A DNA stretch of 8,924 nt from Melioribacteraceae bacterium (GCA_027858595.1 JAQICK010000218.1:1-8924); one strand, 5' to 3'. Shown: positions 1 through 6,903, numbered from the stretch's first letter. Notes: generated from the sequence alone by a model not told the origin. A program made the numbers and translations.

Positions 1-43
1 AGAAAATGGAAGAACTATTACAAAAAACATGAAACGATTACAG

Positions 44-76
44 AATAAATAAAGTATCTTCGATACTTTATTTATT
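44..76. terminator. Perfect AT-rich hairpin, probable terminator of an upstream gene
   Basis: Two 15-base arms (44-58 and 62-76) are exact reverse complements around a 3-base loop (ttc). The left arm is A-rich and the right arm T-rich, and a further T-rich stretch (cattttctt) follows, so the structure could end transcription on either strand. It sits just after stop codons in all three + frames (at 30-32, 46-48 and 50-52), consistent with a gene that ends at the left edge. It also lies immediately upstream of the damaged 5' end of the next gene. It could instead be a dispersed palindrome. Confidence 0.6.
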
Positions 77-104
77 CATTTTCTTAAAAGTAGGAGTCAA
101 CATA

Positions 105-1991
105 TTTCAGGACGCTGCAGGCGGATTAACACCATTTGTAGATACTTGGGCTCCAGAAATTGATGCAAGCAGTTTGAAGTTTTATACAAACGGTGGGATA
201 GATAAATTAGATGCCGACAAATTATTTGGCAAGGTTGATATACAAATAAAAATAGAAGAGATAAACGGAAGTAGCTCCGTGGATAGAAATAATGGAACCT
301 ACATTGCTGGATACAGAGTTTGGAATGAAGCGAAAACCGAAGTGGTTTTTGAACCAAATGATTTGGGAGTTAAATACCGTTTCGATTATAAGCCCTTAAA
401 TGCTTATGTGCATAATGCTTTTGTTAAAAATGTTGCAACATTGAGCAATCCAGTTTATTGGTTAACCAATGGAGAGGGTGCAAATATTATTAATAGTAGC
501 AAGGTGGTTAGCAATAATTATTTTGATGCCTCTTCACTGGCTGAAGGCAGTTATCAACTTGAAATATTTGCTGAAGATACGAGAGATAACAAAAGTAATA
601 AATACTTTCCAATTTCAATTACCGATCCTAAGCCAGAGGCTCCGCTTATTTATGCCCTTCTAAATAATGATGGAAAACGAGGTGTTACAGTTAAATGGAA
701 AACGAATAATGAATCGGATGTTGCTGGATATCGCTTATATTATTCTGAAAATTCAGAATTGTCTGATTGGCAGATAGCGGCAGACGAATTGCAACTAACT
801 AATGAAATAAATGAATATACAATTTTTTCGCCAACCGAATACAAAGTTCCAACAACAAATCAAATATATTTTTATAAATTAACTGCTGTTGATATTGCTG
901 GGCAAGAGAGTAATGCAGGGGATGTTTATGCTTGCTCCGATTATATTGATGGAACAGAATTACAAAAGGCACTTATCGTAAATGCGTTTCAAAAAACAAA
1001 TAAAAATGATGAAATAGAATCGCACAATTTTGTTGCAACATATTTTGCTGGACTTTCATCAACAGATTCAATTGTAATCTCATCCGCTTCACACAAAGTG
1101 TTTTTGGATGATACACATGATATATCTTTACAAGATTATGATTTAGTAATTTGGTTTACTGGAAGTAGCAAAAATTTTGTAGCAACTATTCAAGTTAAGG
1201 AAATGTCCAATCTAGCTCTATATTTGGTAGAGGGTGGAACTCTATTTATGTCTGGTTCCAAAATTGGATTTGACCTTGATGAAAGGATGAGTGCTAGCAC
1301 GGATACTCTGTTTTATCATAATTATCTAAAAGCTAAATTCGTTTATCTTGGAGATACAACAATGATACCTGCAATTGGCTTGAATAATACAGTCTTTGAT
1401 GGAGTTACACTGAACTTTGGACAAGTATCAGAAGAAAAATATCCAGATGATATTGACCCTATTTATGGAAGCGAAATTCTTCTTAACTATAATTCAAAAC
1501 GAAACGATGGCACGTTTCGCAACGCAGGTATTGGTTATAAAGGTAAATTTGGAACTGGTTCTATTGATGGTGCAGTAGTTTATATTTCTTTTCCATTAGA
1601 AACAGTTGGCTCATTAGCTGAGCAACAGAATTTCATTAAATCAATGCTGCAATATTTTGGAATGATTACTGGGGTGGAAAGAGAGTTTGAGTCTTTGCCA
1701 AGAGAATTTAATTTGTCACAAAATTATCCCAACCCATTTAACCCAAGCACTACAATAAAATACTCATTACCCTCAATTGTAGGGAATGGGCATGCCCATT
1801 CCACTACAAACGTTGCATTAAAAATCTACGATATTCTTGGTCGAGAAGTTGCAACCCTTGTAAACAAAGAGCAAAAACCAGGCAACTATGAATTAAATTT
1901 TAATGCCAGTAATCTCACAAGTGGTGTTTACTTTGCAAGACTAGCATCAGGAAGTTTTAACAAAACAATTAGCATGTTGTTAATTAAATAG
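105..1991 (+). pseudogene. 5'-truncated secreted protein with type IX sorting domain, probable M23 peptidase remnant
   Basis: The frame is open from 33 and reads like protein from about 105 (FQDAAGGLTPFVDTW). The only ATG, GTG or TTG in frame is a TTG at 174, inside evidently coding sequence and without a clear ribosome site. Counting from that TTG, residues 1-150 form a beta-rich module, 153-250 an FN3-like domain (VKWKTNNESDVAGYRLYYS) and about 263-495 an alpha/beta region resembling glutamine-amidotransferase-like folds (KALIVNAF, DYDLVIWFTG, GGTLFMSGS). Residues 509-605 are a type A type IX sorting domain (FNLSQNYPNPFNPSTT, LKIYDILGREVATL, GVYFARL). Such proteins need a signal peptide, and none is present. 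The opening phrase resembles what follows the HLHF motif of M23 metallopeptidases in related bacteria, so the catalytic domain was probably lost. That family call is inference. An ATA at 102 lies 5 bases after AGGAG, but a start there would still give no exported protein. A chimeric assembly is the main alternative. Confidence 0.7.
1777..1809. repeat. Palindromic element inside the sorting-domain coding sequence
   Basis: A perfect 20-bp palindrome occupies 1783-1802 (half-site GGAATGGGCA) and is flanked by TGTAG on the left (1778-1782) and ACTACA on the right (1803-1808). These flanks also pair if one base is bulged, giving a stem of about 15-16 bp. In the reading frame it encodes IVGNGHAHSTT, inserted between the KYSLP and ALKIYDILG strands of the type IX sorting domain, where other members have a variable loop. 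It is therefore an in-frame insertion that the protein can tolerate. Its GC content is clearly higher than that of its surroundings. It resembles small mobile palindromes of the REP/MITE type, but membership in a genomic family cannot be shown from one copy. Confidence 0.65.
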
Positions 1992-2006
1992 AATTTAGGA
2001 CGAAGA

Positions 2007-2954
2007 ATGAAAAATATATTTTTTATAATATTATTAATTAGTGGCTCCATAATTGGACAATCGCTAAACATAAACTATAGTGTTGATCAAATAATAAATG
2101 GCGATGCTAAGAAAGTAGGGGAATAAAATTTTGTGGAGTATTCTATTAAATCCAGTAATGGCAATGAATTGTATAAAATTATTGACAAAGTAGATTACGA
2201 TATTCCCTATTCTAAGCTTGAAGTATTTGAAGAAGGAAGATCAGTTTTAATAAGTGCATTCTCGGGAACTCTTACTTTTATTAGCCGCACTGGAAATAAA
2301 ACAAAAACAAAAAAGATTATAGAAAATATTAATGTTGAATATGAACGAAACATCCTATCCGTTGTTGATAAAGATAATCTGCTAATCCTTTTTTCAGGTC
2401 AAAACGAAAAGTCTTCTACCATTCAAAAATATGGTATAGATGGAATTCTTGTAAATGAATTTAAAGTCCCATTTACTGATGTTAATGGAATAGCTTATTC
2501 TGAAAGTTTAGCAAAAATCTATCTATCACATGTAGTTTGGCAAAATTCTGGCAAACTCAATAAGCAAGTTGTTTTGCTTGACGAAAGTGGTGAAACTATT
2601 AATAATTTTAATGCAACTTTTGAGAAAGGTTTTTTTACTGAAGAAAACATTTTTGTTGCATACGCAAATAAATCATTATTAATATTCGACACCAAAAATC
2701 TAAAACTATTAATTAACGAGAGGATGACAGAAAAAATTATTCTTGATGTTACTTATGAGAACAAACATTTGATTTATGCAGTTGCTAATAAGCCAGAATT
2801 AAAAGAAGGAAAGTGGTTCTATAAAAATCCTACACTTAAAAAAATGGATTTAACAGGCAATATAATTGAAGTAAAGAATATTTCTTCCGAGTCATTTTCA
2901 AAATATGAATTTGTTAAAAAGAACGAAAAAGTTGAGTTTAAAATAATAGAATAA
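2007..2954 (+). pseudogene. Exported beta-rich protein interrupted by an in-frame TAA
   Basis: An ATG at 2007, 15 bases after the previous stop and preceded by TTAGGA, opens a clear signal peptide (MKNIFFIILLISGSIIGQS). After 39 codons the frame meets TAA at 2124-2126. The same frame then runs open for 276 more codons to a second TAA at 2952-2954. The downstream part (VEYSIKSSNGNELYKIID onward) is full of short alternating beta strands such as RSVLISAFSGTLTFISR and KSLLIFDTKNLKLLI, which suggests a beta-propeller or similar repeat fold. No family was recognised. A GTG at 2133 could restart translation, but the product would lack the signal peptide. The simplest reading is one exported protein of about 315 residues inactivated by a single nonsense change. 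Sequencing error is possible, and readthrough is less likely. The gene probably shared a transcript with the truncated gene before it. Confidence 0.7.
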
Positions 2955-2962
2955 TTATTTTT
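2940..2962. terminator. Weak AT-only hairpin between convergent genes
   Basis: AAAATAAT (2940-2947) and ATTATTTT (2954-2961) can pair around a 6-base loop, followed by one more T. The stem overlaps the stop codon of the + strand gene and lies in the 17-nt gap to the convergent ATP-grasp gene, where a shared terminator would be expected. With no G-C pairs the hairpin is weak, and such stems arise easily by chance in AT-rich DNA. Confidence 0.3.
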
Positions 2963-2971
2963 GCTAAAAAG

Positions 2972-4153
2972 TTACAGTCCGTTTTTAAGTTTAATAAATT
3001 CTCTCAAATTCGAAGATAATATACGCTTCAATTCCTCATTATTTCCATCAGTAGTTTCGACAAATAGAAACCCAAAGACAGGAAATATTGAAAAATCTGC
3101 TTTTCGTAAATCCAATGGTTTTGAAAAATCTCCTAACAATTTATTGTAATCAAAACTAAAAATATCTTTGCTGTTAATTCCAGAATTGTTATCCAAAACG
3201 ATAATGCTATATCTTTTGTTTTTTCTGGCGTTGAAAATTTCCTCCCAATCTGGAATTTTTCCATCTAGAAAATACTGATAAGAATTAAATCCGTATGCAA
3301 ACCATGACAAGTCTCCAGTTGTGCACCAACCGCCAAACCTAAGTGGATTAACTTCAATGGGGAATATCTCACCATTTTTATCAACCCTAACTTCAACGTG
3401 TGAAGGAAAGTTTTTTAAGTCAACTTTCTTTCCAATTGTTTTAAGAAAATTTAGAATTCCATTTTTGTGTTTCTCAATTATCGATTCCGAAGTAGAATAA
3501 ACTCGATCACTCACATCTTTATCGGACGAAAATAAATGATGCAAAATATTAAGGAGAACAGGTTCGCCACTATTATCAAAATAGCAATCTATTGCAAACT
3601 CTTCGCCCTCAACAAATTCTTCAATAATAAAATCTGCTAAATTAATCACTTCTTTTGGATACAAATTGGGAAAAGTTTCAATCTCTTTATCAATTTTATT
3701 TAATACTTCTTCCCATTCTGAGAGGCTATCAACTTTATGAACTGCTATGCTAAAAAATCCAACAGCTGGTTTAACAATAAAAGGAAACGCTAGTTCTTCT
3801 ATGTTGAGATTTCGTAAGTCCTCAAATTTTACTCCCTTATAAAAATAATTTGGGAATGAATCTTTTATTAGTTCTCTAAATTTTATTTTGTTTTTGAAAA
3901 CATCAATTTGCGATGGGAGTTTTGAAGAATTAAAATGTTTTTCAATCCAGCTAATTGAATTTTCTGAGTTAGTATAAACAGGCGTTTCTGGATTATTTGC
4001 AAAAACATCTTCTGCTTCGCTTTCTGTTATCCAGTTAAGTGAATTATCTGAAAGCATTTCTCTTGCTTCTACTGTGGCTATAATTGGGTAATTATTTCGT
4101 TTAATAGTTTCAATTAAAAACTCAGAGGCAATGGGTTTATCTATTATTATCAT
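2972..4153 (-). CDS. ATP-grasp domain protein (carboxylate-amine/thiol ligase type)
   Basis: This 393-residue protein has the ATP-grasp layout. It has an N-terminal pre-ATP-grasp domain (about 1-80), an ATP-binding strand FPFIVKPAVGF with the predicted ATP-contacting lysine at 128, and the linker strand FIIEEFVEGEEFAIDCYF (175-192) that usually contacts the adenine. The metal-binding strand GEIFPIEVNPLRFGG has Glu267 and Asn269 as ligands and Arg272 close by. ATP-grasp enzymes activate a carboxylate as an acyl phosphate and join it to an amine or other nucleophile. The substrate cannot be read from sequence. The closest general resemblance is to stand-alone L-amino-acid or peptide ligases rather than to purine or biotin enzymes. 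No signal peptide is seen, so it should be cytoplasmic. It is the last gene of a probable operon, 50 bp after the MauE-like gene. No strong ribosome site precedes the ATG. Confidence 0.85.
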   Translation of the reverse strand: MIIIDKPIASEFLIETIKRNNYPIIATVEAREMLSDNSLNWITESEAEDVFANNPETPVYTNSENSISWIEKHFNSSKLPSQIDVFKNKIKFRELIKDSFPNYFYKGVKFEDLRNLNIEELAFPFIVKPAVGFFSIAVHKVDSLSEWEEVLNKIDKEIETFPNLYPKEVINLADFIIEEFVEGEEFAIDCYFDNSGEPVLLNILHHLFSSDKDVSDRVYSTSESIIEKHKNGILNFLKTIGKKVDLKNFPSHVEVRVDKNGEIFPIEVNPLRFGGWCTTGDLSWFAYGFNSYQYFLDGKIPDWEEIFNARKNKRYSIIVLDNNSGINSKDIFSFDYNKLLGDFSKPLDLRKADFSIFPVFGFLFVETTDGNNEELKRILSSNLREFIKLKNGL

Positions 4154-4203
4154 AAAATTATTTTCGTTTAAATTATGGGTTGAAAATTAATTGTGGATTT
4201 GAT

Positions 4204-5085
4204 TTATGAAGTTTCGTCCAAAAAGTATTTGATTTTTTCAAGAAATTCTTCATCCCAATATTCCTTTACCAGTCCATCCTGTAACCAGTAAATTCGAGGA
4301 GGTGCGTTACCAATTAGGTCAAAAAAATCTTCTATTGGAATTTTTTCATAAGGATGATTGATGTTTGTTTGAACTAAAAAATGTTCAACGCTGTCTGTTT
4401 CTTCTCCAGAAAATAGGATATAAAAGTTATGAAGTTTTGACGTTTCCTTTTCTAACATAACAATTTCGTTTGCAACTTCCATGCAATGTTCGCAGTCAAT
4501 GAAAAATACTGCAACAAGTTTATCTCCGCTTGTTAAGTCAACCATTCCTTCATTTTGAAAATTGGTGTATTTAGAAAAAATTAAATCTTCATAGGATTTA
4601 AGAGGAGCTACTATGAAAACAGTTCCTATTGAAATAAAAAGTATAATTGTTGGAAAGTGTATTTTTTTCGTTTTATAATTGCTCTGTAAAAAAACATAGA
4701 CCCCAATAAAAAGTAAAACAATGTTTTTAACAATTGCTTCTAGAGGAGACATTTTGATAATTTCACCAAAACATCCACAATTGCTGGAGTCGCCAGAAAA
4801 GTGGACGAAGAAAAGTAAAATAGTAAAACCTAGTAAAGTCAGTAGTGCTGTGGGTAAAATAATTCGCTTAAGATAATATGGTTGAAGCAAAGCCACGCCA
4901 AGAAATAATTCGAGAGCAATAAGAAGTCTTCCCAAGTATGCAGCCATTACACGTGTTTCAATAATTCCTTGATTTAGAATAGTTATTTCAAATAATCCAG
5001 GAGCAACCAATTTTGAAATTGCTGAAAATATAAAAAGTACAGATAGTAAAATTCTGAGAAGTATAATTATTATTCTAGTATTCAT
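4204..5085 (-). CDS. MauE/DoxX-like membrane protein with C-terminal thioredoxin-like domain
   Basis: The 293-residue product begins with a membrane domain of about five helices (roughly 5-25, 46-67, 74-95, 116-134 and 143-161). It has the SNCGCFG motif (Cys103, Cys105) typical of MauE-type proteins of the DoxX superfamily. These are thought to help disulfide formation or thiol redox transfer across the membrane, originally for methylamine dehydrogenase. After the last helix comes a thioredoxin-like domain. Strand KLVAVFFID leads into CEHC (Cys198, Cys201), a CXXC redox pair, and APPRIYWLQDGLV supplies the expected cis-proline loop near residues 262-263. The fusion suggests that electrons or disulfides pass between the two halves. 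Which side of the membrane the CXXC pair faces was not determined. The gene lies 67 bp after the lipoprotein gene and 50 bp before the ATP-grasp gene. No mau genes are nearby, so a role in methylamine use is unlikely. Confidence 0.85.
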   Translation of the reverse strand: MNTRIIIILLRILLSVLFIFSAISKLVAPGLFEITILNQGIIETRVMAAYLGRLLIALELFLGVALLQPYYLKRIILPTALLTLLGFTILLFFVHFSGDSSNCGCFGEIIKMSPLEAIVKNIVLLFIGVYVFLQSNYKTKKIHFPTIILFISIGTVFIVAPLKSYEDLIFSKYTNFQNEGMVDLTSGDKLVAVFFIDCEHCMEVANEIVMLEKETSKLHNFYILFSGEETDSVEHFLVQTNINHPYEKIPIEDFFDLIGNAPPRIYWLQDGLVKEYWDEEFLEKIKYFLDETS

Positions 5086-5152
5086 ATTCAGGTTAGTTCA
5101 TTTTGGTTTAATTCTAAATCTGGAATTGATTGGAAAATGTGGTTTGATTTTT

Positions 5153-5572
5153 TCATTCCAAAACAAATTTAGTAGAGAGAGTATCTTTTGTTGCAGAATA
5201 TTTATCTAAAACTATAAACTCAATTATATAATTACCTGCCTTAAATCCAGAATCGAGTTCTAATTGTGATTCTATTTGAATATCCATAACTTCTTCGTTC
5301 GTTGAATCAATTATTGAATCGTAATCGGCATTGTGAATTGAATCTTCTGGAGTGAAAAGATTAACAGAATAGGAAAGATGAGTATAATATAAATCACTAT
5401 TATCCTTTTCAATTTGAGCAAATCCTTTAGCATTTACAGATGCGTTTACTTCCCATCCATTATCGAGAGAGAAAGCAAAAGCTTCTGGACTAAATAAAAT
5501 TAATTTTGGTTCTTCAGCACAACTTATAAATACAAGAGTTACAAGTAATGATATTAGTAATTTTTTTTTCAT
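5153..5572 (-). CDS. Small lipoprotein of unknown function
   Basis: A 139-residue protein begins with a lipoprotein signal (MKKKLLISLLVTLVFISC). Cys18 is the predicted lipidated residue, and the lipobox-like FISC has an unusual Phe at -3. The remaining 120 residues are acidic and rich in beta strands (WEVNASVNAKGFAQIEK, YYTHLSYSVNLF, AGNYIIEFIVLD, TLSTKFVLE), consistent with an Ig-like sandwich. No family was recognised. It is the first gene of the probable operon with the MauE-Trx and ATP-grasp genes, so it may be an anchored partner or substrate of that redox protein. However, its mature part has no cysteine besides the lipidated one, which argues against its being an oxidised substrate. 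The ribosome site AAGGA lies 11 bases before the ATG, within a leader shared with serC. Confidence 0.75.
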   Translation of the reverse strand: MKKKLLISLLVTLVFISCAEEPKLILFSPEAFAFSLDNGWEVNASVNAKGFAQIEKDNSDLYYTHLSYSVNLFTPEDSIHNADYDSIIDSTNEEVMDIQIESQLELDSGFKAGNYIIEFIVLDKYSATKDTLSTKFVLE

Positions 5573-5575
5573 CTA

Positions 5576-5596
5576 TTTGTTTTTCCTTAAATATAT
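5576..5596 (-). promoter_or_regulatory. Leader with ribosome binding site of the lipoprotein gene
   Basis: Read on the - strand this is ATATATTTAAGGAAAAACAAA, of which AAGGA is the Shine-Dalgarno core. It is the same, apart from one A, as the sequence directly before the serC start (6781-6802). Confidence 0.45.
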
Positions 5597-5625
5597 AAAG
5601 CACACACCCCTGATGCTTCTCATCT

Positions 5626-5643
5626 TCCCCTCTCAAGAGGGGA
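5626..5643. repeat. Short GC-rich palindrome, first of a related pair
   Basis: TCCCCTCT (5626-5633) and AGAGGGGA (5636-5643) pair perfectly around CA. The sequence closely resembles the hairpin 16 bases to its right (core CCTCTCATGAGAGG), so the gap holds two versions of one palindrome. Read on the - strand it is followed, after a short spacer, by AGGGGTGTGTG. This looks like a dispersed intergenic repeat and not gene-specific regulation, though that cannot be shown from one window. Confidence 0.5.
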
Positions 5644-5651
5644 TTAAAAAT

Positions 5652-5681
5652 AAAAAGTCCTCTCATGAGAGGGGACTTTTT
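5652..5681 (-). terminator. Intrinsic terminator of serC
   Basis: The 14-bp perfect palindrome CCTCTCATGAGAGG (5659-5672) is extended, after a 2-base bulge, by AAAAAGT pairing with ACTTTTT (5652-5658 with 5675-5681). On the - strand the hairpin begins 14 bases after the serC stop codon and runs into ACTTTTTATTTTT, the classical stem plus U-tract. It separates serC from the lipoprotein operon. The T-run on the + side means it could work in both directions. Confidence 0.8.
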
Positions 5682-5694
5682 AGAGGAGTATTAA

Positions 5695-6780
5695 TTAATT
5701 GTTTGCTTTAAAGTCAGCCATAAATTGGACTAAATCTTTAACTCCTTTTGTTGGGAATGCATTATAAATTGATGCACGTAATCCGCCAACTGAACGATGT
5801 CCTTTTAATCCAGAAAATCCTTTTGCTGTAGCTTCTGCAATTATTTTCTTTTCAAGTTCTTCGCTTTGTAAATTAAATGTAACATTCATAAGTGAGCGAT
5901 CTTCAACAGTAGCAGCACCTTTGTAATATCCATCAGAGTTGTCAATAGCATCGTAAAGTAATTTAGCCTTTTCTTTATTCACGCTATACATTACATCCAA
6001 GCCACCATTGTTTAATAACCATTTGTAAACTAATCCCATTATGTAAATAGAGTATGTTGCCGGAGTATTGTACATTGAATTTGCATCAACATGAGTGTTG
6101 TAATTCATGTAAGCATGTAAATTTTCTGGACTTCTTTTTAGTAACGATTTTTTTATGATAACAAGAGCAACGCCAGCAGGTCCCATATTTTTTTGAGCAC
6201 CGGCATAAATTAAACCATATTTATTGATATCAATTGGTTTGTGAAGAATATCTGATGAAGCATCACAAACAAGAGGAATATTACCAACTTCAGGTTCACG
6301 TTTAAATTGAGTTCCAAAAATTGTATTGTTTGAAGTGAAATGAACATAGGACGCATCTGCAGACAAGTTAAAAGTACTTTGCTTTGGAATAAAATTAAAG
6401 TTTGAATCGACAGAAGTTGCTGCAATATTAATTTCTCCAACTCGTTTAGCTTCGGCAATCGCTTTTTTAGACCAAACACCAGTGTTGATGTAATCGGCTT
6501 TATTACGAGGGGTCATTATATTTAACGGAACCATTGAAAATTGTAAAGTTGCTCCACCTTGTAAAAATAGGACTGCATAATCATCACCAATATTTAAAAG
6601 TGTTCGTAAATCTTTTTCTGCAGAGACTATAATATCATCATAAGTTTTTGATCGATGACTCATTTCCATCACAGATAAACCTTCGCCCTTGTATGAGTAA
6701 AAATCTTTTTGAGCTTCAAGCATTACTTCCTCTGGCAATACTCCAGGACCCGCACTGAAATTGTAAATTCTGTTTTCCAT
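5695..6780 (-). CDS. serC: Phosphoserine aminotransferase
   Basis: SerC converts 3-phosphohydroxypyruvate and glutamate to O-phosphoserine and 2-oxoglutarate in the cytoplasm, the second step of serine synthesis. The same enzyme can also act in pyridoxal phosphate synthesis. At 361 residues the protein has the usual full length. It starts with the family signature YNFSAGPGVLPEEVM, followed by MEMSHRSKTY with His42-Arg43 in the substrate site and the PLP phosphate-binding phrase FLQGGATLQF (72-81). VCDASSDIL supplies Asp173 for the PLP ring nitrogen, and AGAQKNMGPAG contains the Schiff-base Lys197. GHRSVGGLRASIYNAFP near the C terminus holds the phosphate-binding His-Arg. The start is supported by AAAGGA eight bases upstream. 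It lies 130 bp downstream of a DUF1015 gene on the same strand and is closed by a strong terminator. No serA or serB is in the window. Confidence 0.97.
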   Translation of the reverse strand: MENRIYNFSAGPGVLPEEVMLEAQKDFYSYKGEGLSVMEMSHRSKTYDDIIVSAEKDLRTLLNIGDDYAVLFLQGGATLQFSMVPLNIMTPRNKADYINTGVWSKKAIAEAKRVGEINIAATSVDSNFNFIPKQSTFNLSADASYVHFTSNNTIFGTQFKREPEVGNIPLVCDASSDILHKPIDINKYGLIYAGAQKNMGPAGVALVIIKKSLLKRSPENLHAYMNYNTHVDANSMYNTPATYSIYIMGLVYKWLLNNGGLDVMYSVNKEKAKLLYDAIDNSDGYYKGAATVEDRSLMNVTFNLQSEELEKKIIAEATAKGFSGLKGHRSVGGLRASIYNAFPTKGVKDLVQFMADFKANN

Positions 6781-6802
6781 TTTGTTTTTCCTTTAAATAT
6801 AT
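6781..6802 (-). promoter_or_regulatory. Leader with ribosome binding site of serC
   Basis: On the - strand the bases directly before the serC ATG read ATATATTTAAAGGAAAAACAAA. AAGGA gives a Shine-Dalgarno core eight bases from the start. Apart from one A, the stretch matches the leader of the lipoprotein gene at 5576-5596. Upstream, on the same strand, lies a TATAAT (6833-6838), but no matching -35 box was found at a normal distance. Confidence 0.45.
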
Positions 6803-6839
6803 TTCGAATTATTCTTAATTCTTAGTAAACTCATTATAC

Positions 6840-6903
6840 TGCCATCCCGACAAAAAAGAATAGGGACTAGCTGTCGTCAAATAAATGACTCCTTGCAATG
6901 GCA
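6840..6903 (-). other. Potentially structured intergenic element upstream of serC
   Basis: This 64-bp stretch in the DUF1015-serC gap is bounded by TGCCAT (6840-6845) and ATGGCA (6898-6903). Nested within are CGACA (6848-6852) with TGTCG (6872-6876) and a smaller GTCA/TGAC pair (6876-6879 with 6886-6889). The arms are short, so folding is uncertain. The bounding repeats and visibly higher GC than the flanks fit either a leader RNA element for serC or a small dispersed repeat. No known riboswitch motif was recognised. Confidence 0.35.

Noticed and set aside
1..52. C-terminal end of an upstream + strand gene
   Set aside because: All three + frames are open to stops at 30-32, 46-48 and 50-52, and each gives a plausible short tail. 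The hairpin suggests a gene ends here, but the frame cannot be chosen.
174..176. TTG as the true start of the first + strand gene
   Set aside because: Clear coding sequence lies upstream in the same frame, no Shine-Dalgarno site precedes it, and the product would lack the signal peptide a type IX substrate requires.
97..357. 86-codon - strand open frame opposite the first gene
   Set aside because: Its composition is unlike a protein and it overlaps a strongly supported coding frame on the other strand. It is a shadow.
2124..2126. Recoded or alternative-code TAA
   Set aside because: TAA ends several intact genes in this window, and no readthrough signal is visible. A nonsense mutation or sequence error is simpler.
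2972..5572. Graspetide-type RiPP cluster (ATP-grasp plus small precursor)
   Set aside because: The small protein is a 139-residue lipoprotein with a folded beta-rich body and no repeated core motif, so it does not look like a graspetide precursor.
6210..6479. 89-codon - strand open frame inside serC
   Set aside because: It lies in another frame of a well-conserved enzyme gene and shows no motif or start signal.
6833..6854. Sigma-70-like promoter for serC (TATAAT with TTGTCG)
   Set aside because: The -10 box is perfect, but the TTG box is only about 10 bases away and the next TTGACG is far too distant. The Bacteroidota-type consensus is not matched either.
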